Program-made: the position numbers and the translations under genes
The notes under the pieces: model-generated
What the model saw: the letters and a program-made list of their open reading frames with translations, nothing else
What the model was told of the DNA's origin: nothing
Databases searched by the model: none
Assembly (NCBI GenBank): GCA_031844405.1
Contig: JAUZVC010000001.1
Location: forward strand, 992,001-1,056,000
From: Knoellia sp031844405
Lineage (GTDB): Bacteria > Actinomycetota > Actinomycetes > Actinomycetales > Dermatophilaceae
Reading direction: 5' to 3'
Length of the DNA: 64,000 bases
Shown here: positions 45,358 to 54,520 of the stretch, piece by piece
Layout: each line of letters opens with the position of its first letter
How positions within the stretch are numbered: position 1 is the stretch's first letter

Positions 45358-45681
45358 TCAGGCCGAGGCGGCGGCGGTCGTGGTGCTCGAGGACGAGCCC
45401 GAGGACGAGTCCGACGACGACGAGCTCGACGACGACGAGCTTGACGACGACGAGCTCGACCCGGAGTCGGACGACGTGCTCGCGGGCGTCGAGCTGCTCG
45501 ACGACGCGCGCGAGTCGGTGCGGTAGAAACCGCCCCCCTTGAAGACGACACCGACCGAGTTGAAGACCTTGCGCAGCGACCCGTCGCACTCGGGGCAGAC
45601 CGAGAGCGAGTCGTCGCTGAAGGACTGGACCGTCTCGAAGCGGTGGTCGCAGTCGCGGCACGCGTAGGCGTACGTGGGCAC
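45358..45681 (-). CDS. FmdB-type zinc-ribbon protein with Ser-rich tail
   Basis: 107 residues. The N-terminal FmdB zinc ribbon has CRDCDHRF and CPECDG cysteine pairs and NSVGVVFKGGGFY. It is followed by about 45 residues that are almost all Ser with Thr/Asp/Gly, encoded by GAC/GAG-type repeats on the plus strand. The zinc ribbon is a putative regulatory module; the tail is unusual. GTG at 45681 (VPTYAYAC). Converges on the DEAD helicase gene. Confidence 0.85.
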   Translation of the reverse strand: MPTYAYACRDCDHRFETVQSFSDDSLSVCPECDGSLRKVFNSVGVVFKGGGFYRTDSRASSSSSTPASTSSDSGSSSSSSSSSSSSSSSSDSSSGSSSSTTTAAASA

Positions 45682-45787
45682 GGGGTTCCTCCCTGGGCAA
45701 TGCGGGTGAGCGTTCTCAAGGATACGGAACGTCGGGGGATGCTCCGGTATGCCGGCCGCCCACCGCTCGCGGACGGCATACGGTCCC

Positions 45788-45966
45788 GCTTGCGTCCGGC
45801 AAGGTGACGCCCTAGCGACCAGAGTTGCGGACGCAAGCCGAGGTCCCCGCTTGCGTCCGGCAAGGTGACGCCCTGGCGACCAGAGTTGCGGACGCAAGCC
45901 GAGGTCCCCGCTTGCGTCCGGCAAGGTGACGCCCTGGCGACCAGAGTTGCGGACGCAAGCCGAGGT
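45788..45966. repeat. Three tandem 61-bp repeats, each with a hairpin
   Basis: Units start at 45788, 45849 and 45910. Each contains GCTTGCGTCCG, a CAAGGTGACGCCCT-type middle and CGGACGCAAGC, so the ends pair as an 11-bp stem. Units differ at one base or so (CCCTAGCG in the first, CCCTGGCG in the others). The last unit abuts the stop codon of the antiporter gene. The remaining part of the 284-base gap holds two GTATGCCG-type octamers. Confidence 0.92.
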
Positions 45967-47540
45967 CAGTCGGCGGTCGACCAGCCGGCGAGGCGACCCT
46001 GGCGGCTCACGTCCCGCAACCGCTTCTCGACGGTCGAGCGGAGGGCGGCCGGCGTGACGACGAGCAGCTGGTCGCCGCGGCGCAGCGGCGTCGTCTCCTT
46101 GGGCACGAACGACGACTCGTCACGCACGACGAGGGCCACGTTGGCGCCCGCCGGCAGCCGCAGCTCGTAGACCTGCACGCCCGCGAGGCGCGACAACGGC
46201 CCGACCGTCACCTCGAGCAGGTGCGCGCCGATGTCGTCGAAGGGTGTGGCCTCGAGCGCCAGGTCGAAGGTGTGGTGGGCACGGTCGAGCCCGAGCCGGT
46301 GGGCGACCCACGGCAGGGTCGGGGCCTGCACGAGCGTGAACATGATGACGAGCACGAAGACGAGGTTGAAGATCCCGTCGACCCCCGCCGTCCCGGCGGT
46401 CACCGGCACGGTCGCGAGCACGACGGGAACGGCGCCGCGCAGCCCCGCCCACGAGAGGAAGGCCTGGGTGCGCCACGGGATCCCGAAGGGCGTGCACGAC
46501 GCGAGCACCGACAGGGGCCGGGCGAGGAGCAGCAGTACCAGACCGAGGACGACGGCGGGGACGATCTCCTGACCGAAGCCCGCCGGGTCGGCGAGCAGGC
46601 CGAGCATGACGAAGAGGCCGATCTGGGCGAGCCAGCCCAGCGCCGTGGCGAAGCCCGAGACGGCGGCCCGGTGCGGCAGGCCGGTGTTGCCGAGGACGAG
46701 GGAGGCGAGGTAGCAGGCGATGAACCCGGACGCGTGGACGACGTCGGCGGCGGCGTACGCCAGCACCGACACCGCCATGACCCCGATGGCGAACAGAGCC
46801 GACGAGCCGCCGGCGACCCGCGCCATGAGCCGTCCGCCGGCCCAGCCGACGGCGAGCCCGACGGCGGAGCCGACGACGAGCTCGAGCGTGATGAGCCCGA
46901 TGAGCGACCACCACGACTCGACCCCGGTGCCGGCCGCCGAACCGGTCGCGAGCGCGGTGACGATGATGACGACGGGGGCGTCGTTGAACCCCGACTCGGC
47001 CTCGAGCATGCCGCTGACGTGCCGGGGGAGCGGGACCTTGCGGAGCACGGCGAAGACGGCCGCCGCGTCGGTCGAGGCGAGGACGGCGCCGATGAGCAGC
47101 GAGCTCGTCCACGTCATGTCGAGGACGACCCGCGCGGCGACGGCGACGACGGCGATCGAGACGGCGGCGCCGAGGGTCGCGAGCGCCGCGGCGGGAGCCA
47201 GCGACGGCCGGATCGACTCCCACTTCGTCGTCACCCCGCCCTCGGTGAGGATGAGGACGAGCGCGGCGTAGCCGAGGACCTGGGTGAGCTCCTCGTCGGA
47301 GAAGTCGATGCCGAGCCCGCGGTTGCCGAGGGCCAGGCCGATGCCGAGATAGATGAGCAGCGAGGGCAGTCCGGAGCGCGTCGAGAGCCTCACCGCGGCG
47401 ATGGCGACGATGAGGACGGCGGCGCCGATGAGGAGCGCGATCGAGAGCGCGTGGAGGTTGTCCGGTTCGGCGGTGACGACGCTGGACGGCGCGACGAGGG
47501 ACGACGTGGCTGCACCCGGCATACCCAACGTCGTGATCAC
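45966..47540 (-). CDS. K+/H+ antiporter (CPA1, NhaP2/CvrA type)
   Basis: 524 residues. About 12-13 membrane helices with CPA1 motifs (LTEGGVTTKW, STDAAAVFAVLR, ESGFNDAPVVI) and a C-terminal cytoplasmic part (about 420-524) resembling TrkA-C: AGVQVYELRLPAGANV, LRRGDQLLVVT. It would exchange protons for K+ or Na+ and respond to nucleotides through the regulatory domain. GTG start at 47540. Confidence 0.9.
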   Translation of the reverse strand: MITTLGMPGAATSSLVAPSSVVTAEPDNLHALSIALLIGAAVLIVAIAAVRLSTRSGLPSLLIYLGIGLALGNRGLGIDFSDEELTQVLGYAALVLILTEGGVTTKWESIRPSLAPAAALATLGAAVSIAVVAVAARVVLDMTWTSSLLIGAVLASTDAAAVFAVLRKVPLPRHVSGMLEAESGFNDAPVVIIVTALATGSAAGTGVESWWSLIGLITLELVVGSAVGLAVGWAGGRLMARVAGGSSALFAIGVMAVSVLAYAAADVVHASGFIACYLASLVLGNTGLPHRAAVSGFATALGWLAQIGLFVMLGLLADPAGFGQEIVPAVVLGLVLLLLARPLSVLASCTPFGIPWRTQAFLSWAGLRGAVPVVLATVPVTAGTAGVDGIFNLVFVLVIMFTLVQAPTLPWVAHRLGLDRAHHTFDLALEATPFDDIGAHLLEVTVGPLSRLAGVQVYELRLPAGANVALVVRDESSFVPKETTPLRRGDQLLVVTPAALRSTVEKRLRDVSRQGRLAGWSTAD

Positions 47541-47586
47541 GGCCCGTCCTTGCGAGTGCTTCGGATGTCTGTCCTAGTCTCGCAGG

Positions 47587-50244
47587 GTGAGTCCTCTCCG
47601 CGTTGCGCGTCGCGCTCTCCTGGTCCTCGGCGGCGTCGTCGTCGTCGCGGCCCTCGTCCTGTCCGTCGTCGGTGTGTCGCTCGTGCGACGGTCCTTCCCG
47701 CAGACCGAGGGCGAGATCAGGGTTCCCGGGCTCGATGCCCGCGTCGACGTGCTGCGCGACGACCGCGGCATCCCGCAGATCTACGGCGACAGCCTCACCG
47801 ACATCGCCAAGGCCCAGGGCTTCGTCCACGCGCAGGACCGCTTCTTCGAGATGGACCTGCGCCGCCACGTCACCGCCGGGCGGCTCTCCGAGCTCGTCGG
47901 CGAGGCCGGCCTCGAGACCGACCGGGTCGTGCGGACGATGGGCTGGCGTCGCACCGCCGAGGCCGAGCTGCCGACGCTCGACCCGCAGACGCGCACGACC
48001 CTGCAGGCCTACGCCGACGGCGTCAACGCCTACCTGCGCGGCCGCTCGCCGTCGCAGGCCTCGCTCGAGTACGTCGTCCTCGGGACGACCGTCTCCGACT
48101 ACCGGATCGAGAAGTGGACCCCGGCGGACTCGATCGCGTGGCTCAAGGCGATGGCGTGGGACCTGCGCGGCGACTACGCCAACGAGCTCGCCCGCGCCCG
48201 CCTCTCGACCCGTGTCACCGGCGCGCAGATCGCCGAGCTCTTCCCGCCCTACGACGCGGCCAACACGCCCATCCTGTCCGCGGAGCAGTGGCAGCCCAGG
48301 GAGACCGGCCGCCAGGTCTCGTCGAGCGTCCCGGCCGCCCTCCGCTCCGCGGCGACCGGCACCTCCTCGCGCGAGGCCGCCGACGCCCTCGGCACGCCGT
48401 CGGCCCAGCGGGCGTATGCCGCCGTGGGCCGCGCGCTCGAGGCCCTCCCCTCCCTCATGGGTCGAGGCGAGGACATCGGGTCCAACTCGTGGGTCATCGG
48501 TCCCGACAGGTCGGCCACAGGCAAGCCGCTGCTCGCCAACGACCCGCACCTCTCACCGGGCATCCCCGGCATCTGGTACCAGGTCGGGCTGCACTGCCGC
48601 GAGAAGTCCCAGCAGTGCCCGCTCGACGTCGCCGGCTTCTCGTTCTCGGGCGTGCCCGGGGTCGTCATCGGTCACAACGACAAGATCGCTTGGGGCTTCA
48701 CCAACCTCGACCCCGACGTGAGCGACTTCTACCTCGAGCGCGTCGACGGCGACCGGGTCCAGCGGGGCCGGACGTGGGAGCCGCTGCAGACCCGTCGCGA
48801 GGTCATCAAGATCGCCGGGCAGCCCGACGAGACGATCACCGTGCGCTCCACCCGGCACGGCCCGATCATGTCCGACGTCCTGCCCGCGCTCGACGACGCC
48901 GGCGAGCGCTCGCCGGTGCCGCAGGTCGGGGGGCAGCCGCCGGCGACCTCGCAGGACTACGCCGTGTCGATGGCGTGGACCGGGCTCCAGCCAGGCAAGA
49001 CCGCCGACGCGATCTTCGCGCTCAACGTCGCCCAGGACTTCACCGAGTTCCGGCAGGCGGCGCGGCTCTTCGCGGTCCCGGCGCAGAACCTCATCTATGC
49101 CGACGTCGAGGGTCACATCGGCTACCAGGCCCCGGGCCAGGTGCCGGTCCGTGTCTCCGCCTTCAAGGGCGCCCCGCCCGGCTACTGGCCGGCGCCGGGC
49201 TGGGACGAGACCTACGACTGGCAGGGCTACGTCCCCTTCGAGTCGATGCCGACGGCCCTCGACCCCGACGAGGGCTTCATCGTCACCGCCAACCAGGCCG
49301 TGACGACGAGCTCGACGCCGTTCCTCACGACCGAGTGGGACTACGGCTACCGCGCCCAGCGCATCCGCGACCGCATCGAGTCGGCGACCCAGGGTGGCCG
49401 CACCGTCACGGCGGCGACGATGGGCCAAATCCAGATGGACTCGCGCAACCAGTTCGCCCCGGTGCTCGTCAAGGCGCTGCTCGCCGTGCCGCTCGCCGGA
49501 CCCGACGAGTCGGAGGCCGAGGTCGCCTTCACCCGCGAGGCGCAGGACCTGCTGCGTGACTGGGACTTCACCACCCCCGCCGACGACTCGCGCGCCGGTG
49601 CCGCCGCGGCCTACTACAACGCGGTCTGGGCCAACCTCCTCCGCCTGCTCTTCGACGACGAGGTTCCGGAGGACCTCCAGGCCGATGGCAACAGCCGCCA
49701 CATGGCCGCCGTGACGCGCCTGCTCGACAACCCCAGGAGCGCGTGGTGGGACAACCGACAGACGGCCGGCGTCACCGAGAGCCGCGACGAGATCCTGCGA
49801 CAGGCCCAGGTCGAGGCCCGCCTCGAGCTGACCCGCAAGATCGGCAAGGACGTCGACGACTGGCGCTGGGGCACGCTGCACACCCTCGAGCTCACGCACC
49901 AGGTCATGGGTGGCGACGGTGTGCCGGGGGTCGTCCGTGCCCTCTTCAACCGCGGCACGTTCGAGATGCCCGGCGGCTCCTCGATCGTCAACGCCAACGG
50001 ATGGCGCGCCAACCTCGGCTACGAGACGACGTGGGCGCCCTCCATGCGGATGGTCGTCGACGTCGGGTCGTTCGACCGCTCGACGTGGATCAACCAGACC
50101 GGCGCGAGCGGGCACGTCTTCAACGGGCACTACGACGACCAGACCGAGGACTGGGTCGAGGGGCGCCAGAAGCCGTGGCCCTTCACCGAGAAGGCCGTCC
50201 GCGAAGCCACCGACGAGGAGCTCGCGCTCGTCCCGGGCAGCTGA
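47587..50244 (+). CDS. Penicillin acylase family (Ntn hydrolase) membrane-anchored protein
   Basis: 885 residues. One N-terminal membrane helix (about 10-32), alpha-chain with QGFVHAQDRFFEMDLRR, then the autoprocessing site: Gly298/Ser299 in DIGSNSWVIGP, with the new N-terminal Ser as nucleophile, and the beta-chain including NDPHLSPGIPGIWYQ. Such enzymes hydrolyse amide bonds of acyl side chains, including beta-lactams and acyl-homoserine lactones. The natural substrate is unknown. Divergent from the antiporter gene. Confidence 0.9.
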   Translation: MSPLRVARRALLVLGGVVVVAALVLSVVGVSLVRRSFPQTEGEIRVPGLDARVDVLRDDRGIPQIYGDSLTDIAKAQGFVHAQDRFFEMDLRRHVTAGRLSELVGEAGLETDRVVRTMGWRRTAEAELPTLDPQTRTTLQAYADGVNAYLRGRSPSQASLEYVVLGTTVSDYRIEKWTPADSIAWLKAMAWDLRGDYANELARARLSTRVTGAQIAELFPPYDAANTPILSAEQWQPRETGRQVSSSVPAALRSAATGTSSREAADALGTPSAQRAYAAVGRALEALPSLMGRGEDIGSNSWVIGPDRSATGKPLLANDPHLSPGIPGIWYQVGLHCREKSQQCPLDVAGFSFSGVPGVVIGHNDKIAWGFTNLDPDVSDFYLERVDGDRVQRGRTWEPLQTRREVIKIAGQPDETITVRSTRHGPIMSDVLPALDDAGERSPVPQVGGQPPATSQDYAVSMAWTGLQPGKTADAIFALNVAQDFTEFRQAARLFAVPAQNLIYADVEGHIGYQAPGQVPVRVSAFKGAPPGYWPAPGWDETYDWQGYVPFESMPTALDPDEGFIVTANQAVTTSSTPFLTTEWDYGYRAQRIRDRIESATQGGRTVTAATMGQIQMDSRNQFAPVLVKALLAVPLAGPDESEAEVAFTREAQDLLRDWDFTTPADDSRAGAAAAYYNAVWANLLRLLFDDEVPEDLQADGNSRHMAAVTRLLDNPRSAWWDNRQTAGVTESRDEILRQAQVEARLELTRKIGKDVDDWRWGTLHTLELTHQVMGGDGVPGVVRALFNRGTFEMPGGSSIVNANGWRANLGYETTWAPSMRMVVDVGSFDRSTWINQTGASGHVFNGHYDDQTEDWVEGRQKPWPFTEKAVREATDEELALVPGS

Positions 50245-50271
50245 CGCCGGGGCCGGCGTTCGCCCGCGAGC

Positions 50272-50832
50272 TCAGAACCACTCGGTCCCGTCGGCGGTGA
50301 GCACTCCGTCGACGGGCAGGTCGTGGTCGTCGCGGGGGAGCGGCTCGCCGGACACCTCGCCGGGGTGGAGCACGACGACGACCCGCGCCGCTTCGGCCCT
50401 GCGCGCGAGCGCTCGGTCGTAGCTGCCCCCGCCGCGCCCCAGCCGCGTGCCCGTGCGGTCGGCCGAGAGGCCGGGGGTGAGCACGAGACCGGCGGCCGAC
50501 AGCGCGTCGGGACCGGCCGGCATACGGGCGGGGTCGGAGGCGTCGCACCAGTCGAGGTCGTTGTCGGGCAGGGTGACCGGCACGAGGACCCGTATGCCGT
50601 GCGCCGCCAGGGCGTCGATGCTCGCCGCGAGCGGTGGCTCGGTCCGCATCGACTCGTAGGCGGCCACGGTGTCGCCGGGGCCGAGCCCGAGCTCGGCCAC
50701 GAGGGCGAGAACGTGCGCCGCCAGCGACTGCGCGTCGGCCTCGCGGTCGCGGCCGGCGACGATCTCGCGCCGCCGCGCGAGCAGCACCGGGCGCAGGGCG
50801 GTCTTGTCCTCGGCCGCGGGTATCGACACCAT
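50272..50832 (-). CDS. 5-formyltetrahydrofolate cyclo-ligase
   Basis: 186 residues with the family landmarks KTALRPVLLARRREI, the formyl-substrate segment near 90 and RLGRGGGSYDRAL near 130, the ATP-phosphate loop. It converts 5-formyl-THF to 5,10-methenyl-THF. An ATG at 50883 gives a longer form (203 residues); the inner ATG fits family length. Divergent from the UTP-glucose uridylyltransferase gene, as in M. tuberculosis. Confidence 0.9.
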   Translation of the reverse strand: MVSIPAAEDKTALRPVLLARRREIVAGRDREADAQSLAAHVLALVAELGLGPGDTVAAYESMRTEPPLAASIDALAAHGIRVLVPVTLPDNDLDWCDASDPARMPAGPDALSAAGLVLTPGLSADRTGTRLGRGGGSYDRALARRAEAARVVVVLHPGEVSGEPLPRDDHDLPVDGVLTADGTEWF

Positions 50833-50897
50833 CGCACCAGTGTGACCGTCGGGGACGACCCACCACGAGCGGGGCTCGCTCACCTAGGGTTGCCGAC

Positions 50898-52283
50898 ATG
50901 GGTGACGACGGACTGCGGGCGGCCACCGACCTCATGCGCGAGCGGGGGGTCGACGAGCGGGCGGTCGGCGCCTTCACCCGCTTCTACGGGTTGCTCGAGG
51001 CCGAGGCCACGGGGTACATCCACGAGGACGCCATCGAGCCGCTCGGGGCGGTGCGCTCGCTCGAGGAGCTCGACTCCGACCCCGACGAGCTGACACGGGC
51101 GCTGGCCCGCTCGGCGGTGCTCAAGCTCAACGGCGGGCTCGGCACGTCGATGGGGGTGCAGGGTCCCAAGACCGCACTCCAGGTGCGCGACGGCCTCACC
51201 TTCCTCGACATTATCGCCCGCCAGGTCCTCGCGCTGCGCCGCACCCACGGCGTCGACCTGCCCCTCGTCCTCATGGACTCCTTCCGGACGCAGGACGAGA
51301 CGCTCGAGATCCTCGCCGCCTACCCGGCCCTCGAGGTCGAGGGCCTTCCGCTGTCGTTCCTCCAGAGCGCCGAGCCCAAGCTCCGCGCCGACGACCTCAC
51401 CCCCGTGTCGTGGCCCGAGGATCCCGAGCTCGAGTGGTGCCCGCCCGGCCACGGCGACGTCTACATCGCGCTCCAGTCGAGCGGGCTGCTCGACACGTTG
51501 CGCGACAGGGGGATCCGCTACCTCTTCCTCTCCAACGGCGACAACCTCGGTGCGACGTTCGACCCGCGCATCCCTGCGTGGATGGCCCGCGACGAGGTCC
51601 CCTACGTCGCCGAGGTGTGCGCGCGGACGCGCAACGACCGCAAGGGCGGCCACCTCGCCCGGCGCCGCAGCGACGGCCGGATCGTCCTGCGCGACTCGGC
51701 CCAGGTGGCGCCCGGCGAAGAGCGGTGGTTCGCCGACAACGAGCGCCACGAGTACTTCCACGTCAACAACCTCTGGGTCGACCTCGACGTCCTCGCCGAG
51801 GAGCTGAGGCAGCGCGCCGGAGTGCTCGAGCTGCCGATCATCGTCAACCGCAAGACCGTCGACCCCACGAAGAAGGACTCGACGCCGGTCATCCAGATCG
51901 AGTCCTCGATGGGCACCGCCGTCGAGGTCTTCGAGGGGTCGCAGGCGCTCTTCGTCCCGCGCGACCGCTTCCGGCCGGTCAAGACGACGAACGAGCTGCT
52001 CCTCGTGCGCTCCGACCTCTACGCGCTCGACGACGACAGCCGGGTCGTGTCGCTCATCGACCACGACGAGCCGTTCGTCGACCTCTCCTCGGACTACAAG
52101 TTCGTCGAGGACTTCGAGGCCCGCTTCCCGCACGGCGTCCCGTCGATCCGCGAGGCGTCCTCGCTCGTGGTCGACGGGGACGTGACCTTCGGGCGCGACG
52201 TCGTCTGTGTCGGCGACGTGCGCGTGCACGCCGACTCGCCGCGCACGATCGAGGACGGCGCTCGCCTCGAGGGCGACGTGTGA
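50898..52283 (+). CDS. UTP--glucose-1-phosphate uridylyltransferase, eukaryote-like UGP2 type
   Basis: 461 residues. The nucleotide-binding loop KLNGGLGTSMGVQGPK near residue 75, a substrate loop with LSNGDNLGATFDP near 215, and a left-handed beta-helix C-terminus. It makes UDP-glucose from UTP and glucose-1-phosphate for wall polymers and glycolipids. It is the UDPGP type 1 form rather than the GalU type. A TAGGGT hexamer lies about 9 bases before the ATG, so the promoter may be close to a leaderless start. Confidence 0.9.
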   Translation: MGDDGLRAATDLMRERGVDERAVGAFTRFYGLLEAEATGYIHEDAIEPLGAVRSLEELDSDPDELTRALARSAVLKLNGGLGTSMGVQGPKTALQVRDGLTFLDIIARQVLALRRTHGVDLPLVLMDSFRTQDETLEILAAYPALEVEGLPLSFLQSAEPKLRADDLTPVSWPEDPELEWCPPGHGDVYIALQSSGLLDTLRDRGIRYLFLSNGDNLGATFDPRIPAWMARDEVPYVAEVCARTRNDRKGGHLARRRSDGRIVLRDSAQVAPGEERWFADNERHEYFHVNNLWVDLDVLAEELRQRAGVLELPIIVNRKTVDPTKKDSTPVIQIESSMGTAVEVFEGSQALFVPRDRFRPVKTTNELLLVRSDLYALDDDSRVVSLIDHDEPFVDLSSDYKFVEDFEARFPHGVPSIREASSLVVDGDVTFGRDVVCVGDVRVHADSPRTIEDGARLEGDV

Positions 52284-53485
52284 GGACGGTCGAGGAGCAC
52301 CGCGAGGCGCTCGTCGGGCTCGTCACCCCCCTGCCGTCCGTGATCGTGGGGCTGTCCGAGTCGCTCGGCCGGGTGCTCGCGGCCGACGTGGTCGCCGCGG
52401 TGGACCTCCCTGGCTTCGACAACAGCGCCATGGACGGGTATGCCGTCCGCTCGGCCGACGTCGCCGGCGCCACTCCCGGGTCGCCGGTCGTCCTCGACGT
52501 GGACGGCGACATCGCGGCGGGGGACACCCGTCGGCACACGCTGCGTCCCGGCGCGACGATGCGGATCATGACGGGCGCCCCGATGCCCGACGGCGCCGAC
52601 GCGGTCGTACCGGTCGAGGAGAGCGACGGCGGCGTGCAGCGGGTGACCCTGATGCTGGCGGCCGAGTCGGGGCGGCACCTGCGCCGTCGTGGTGAGGACG
52701 TCCGAGCCGGAGACGTGGTGCTGCGAGCCGGCGTCCGGGTGAACCCCGGCAGGCTGGCGCTCCTCGCGGCGGCCAACGTGCCCGAGGTGTCTGTGGCCGC
52801 GCGGCCCCGGGTGTCGGTCGTCTCCACCGGTGACGAGCTGGTGCTCGCGGGCTCCTCGCTCGACCACGGCCAGATCGTCGACTCCAACCGGCCCATGCTC
52901 ATGGCGCTCGTCGAGGCGGCGGGTGCCGAGCTCGTCGGGTTCGCCCACGTCGGCGACGACGGGGAGGCGCTGGCCTCGCTGCTCGAGCTCGGTCGGGGCG
53001 AGCCCGACCTCGTGCTCACGACCGGAGGCGTGTCGATGGGCGCCTACGACACCGTCAAGGAGGTCCTGTCCCGCACCGGCACGGTCGAGTTCACCAAGGT
53101 GGCGATGCGTCCCGGGATGCCGCAGGGCGCCGGGCTCGTCGGACCACGGCGGACGCCGATCATCACGCTCCCGGGCAACCCGGTGAGCTCCTTCGTCTCG
53201 TTCCACGTCTTCGTCCTTCCGGTGCTGCGGGCGCTGGCGGGCCTCGACCCCGAGCCGCGGCTCGTGCCGGCCGTCGCCGCCGCGGGGTGGTCGTCGGTGC
53301 TGGGCAAGGTCGAGCTCACCCGGGTCGTCCTCGGTCCCGACGGAGCCCGTCCCTCCGGTGGACAGGGCTCGCACATGCTCGGTGCGCTGGCCGCCGCGAC
53401 CCACCTCGCGGTCGTCGACGCGGCGACGACGACGATCGAGCCGGGGGACGTCGTCCACCTCCTCCCGCTCGTGGGGCAGGATTGA
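52280..53485 (+). CDS. moeA: Molybdopterin molybdotransferase
   Basis: 401 residues. DNSAMDGYAV near residue 50, the MPT-binding domain with LTTGGVSMGAYD near 240 and PGNPVSSFVSF near 300. It inserts molybdate into adenylated molybdopterin. The GTG at 52280 overlaps the uridylyltransferase stop (GTGA), so it is coupled. First of three molybdenum cofactor genes. Confidence 0.95.
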   Translation: MRTVEEHREALVGLVTPLPSVIVGLSESLGRVLAADVVAAVDLPGFDNSAMDGYAVRSADVAGATPGSPVVLDVDGDIAAGDTRRHTLRPGATMRIMTGAPMPDGADAVVPVEESDGGVQRVTLMLAAESGRHLRRRGEDVRAGDVVLRAGVRVNPGRLALLAAANVPEVSVAARPRVSVVSTGDELVLAGSSLDHGQIVDSNRPMLMALVEAAGAELVGFAHVGDDGEALASLLELGRGEPDLVLTTGGVSMGAYDTVKEVLSRTGTVEFTKVAMRPGMPQGAGLVGPRRTPIITLPGNPVSSFVSFHVFVLPVLRALAGLDPEPRLVPAVAAAGWSSVLGKVELTRVVLGPDGARPSGGQGSHMLGALAAATHLAVVDAATTTIEPGDVVHLLPLVGQD

Positions 53486-53489
53486 CGGT

Positions 53490-53990
53490 GTGGCGAGCGA
53501 CGTGGGCGACCGGGAGGTCCCGAGGGGCCTGACCCACGTGCGGGCCGACGGGTCGGCGCACATGGTCGACGTGTCGGGCAAGGCCGTCACCGCACGCGAG
53601 GCCAGCGCCCGCGGCCGGGTCCTCCTCTCCGCCGACGCCGTCGCCGCCCTGCGGGGCGGGACCGTCCCCAAGGGTGACGCGCTCGCGGTCGCGCGGCTGG
53701 CCGGCATACAGGCGGTCAAACGCACGCCCGAGCTCGTGCCGCTCGCGCACCCGGTCGCCGTCCACGCCGCTTCGGTCGACCTCGACGTCGCCGACGACGG
53801 CGTCGACATCTCCGCCACCGTCCGGACGGCCGACCGCACCGGGATCGAGATGGAGGCGCTCACCGCGGTGAGCGTCGCCGCGCTCGCCCTCGTCGACATG
53901 GTCAAGGCGGTCGACAAGCACGCCCGCATCACCGACGTCCGGGTGACGGCGAAGTCGGGCGGCCGCTCCGGCGACTGGGTCGAGCCGTGA
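53490..53990 (+). CDS. moaC: Cyclic pyranopterin monophosphate synthase
   Basis: 166 residues. ADGSAHMVDVSGK near 20, KGDALAVARLAGI and TPELVPLAHP near 85, and the catalytic lysine region VKAVDKHARIT near 145. It converts the MoaA product to cPMP. GTG start at 53490, four bases after moeA. Confidence 0.95.
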   Translation: MASDVGDREVPRGLTHVRADGSAHMVDVSGKAVTAREASARGRVLLSADAVAALRGGTVPKGDALAVARLAGIQAVKRTPELVPLAHPVAVHAASVDLDVADDGVDISATVRTADRTGIEMEALTAVSVAALALVDMVKAVDKHARITDVRVTAKSGGRSGDWVEP

Positions 53991-54520
53991 GCGCCGGGAG
54001 CGCCGGGAGCGCCGGCAGCGCCGAGACTCGTGACGGGGCCGGTCTCGCCGGGCGGCGGGCCGTCGTCATCACCGCCTCGACCCGGGCCGCGGCGGGCGTC
54101 TACCCCGACCGCGGCGGGGCGCTGCTCGTCGAGACGCTGCGTGGCTGGGGCGCCGAGGTCGACGACGCCACCGTCGTGGCCGACACCGACGTGGCCGGCG
54201 CTCTGTCCGCCGCACTCGCGACCCGCCCCGACCTCGTCCTCACGACCGGGGGCACAGGGATCAGTCCGACCGACCGGACCCCTGAGGCAACCGCGCCGCT
54301 GCTCGACCGCGAGGTGCCGGGCATCGCCGAGGTGATCCGCGCCGCTGGGGTCGCGGCGGGCGTCCCCACCGCGATGCTCTCACGCGGGCTCGCCGGGGTC
54401 GCCGGGGGGACCCTCGTCGTCAACCTGCCCGGCTCGACCGGTGGCGTCCGCGACGCCCTCGGCGTCCTCGAGCCGGTGCTCGGCCACGCCCTGAGTCAAC
54501 TCGCGGGGGGTGACCACTGA
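53987..54520 (+). CDS. mog: Molybdopterin adenylyltransferase (MogA/MoaB-like)
   Basis: 177 residues. ITASTRAAAGVYPDRGG near 30, the MPT-binding LTTGGTGISPTDRTPEAT near 85 and NLPGSTGGVRDAL near 150. It adenylates molybdopterin for MoeA. The GTG overlaps the moaC stop. A short Ser-Ala-Gly repeat at the N-terminus comes from a GCGCCGGGA-type nucleotide repeat and is an oddity without known role. Confidence 0.92.
   Translation: MSAGSAGSAGSAETRDGAGLAGRRAVVITASTRAAAGVYPDRGGALLVETLRGWGAEVDDATVVADTDVAGALSAALATRPDLVLTTGGTGISPTDRTPEATAPLLDREVPGIAEVIRAAGVAAGVPTAMLSRGLAGVAGGTLVVNLPGSTGGVRDALGVLEPVLGHALSQLAGGDH

Noticed and set aside
45788..45966. Possible CRISPR array
   Set aside because: The 61-bp units are directly adjacent and nearly identical throughout, with no variable spacers and no cas genes.
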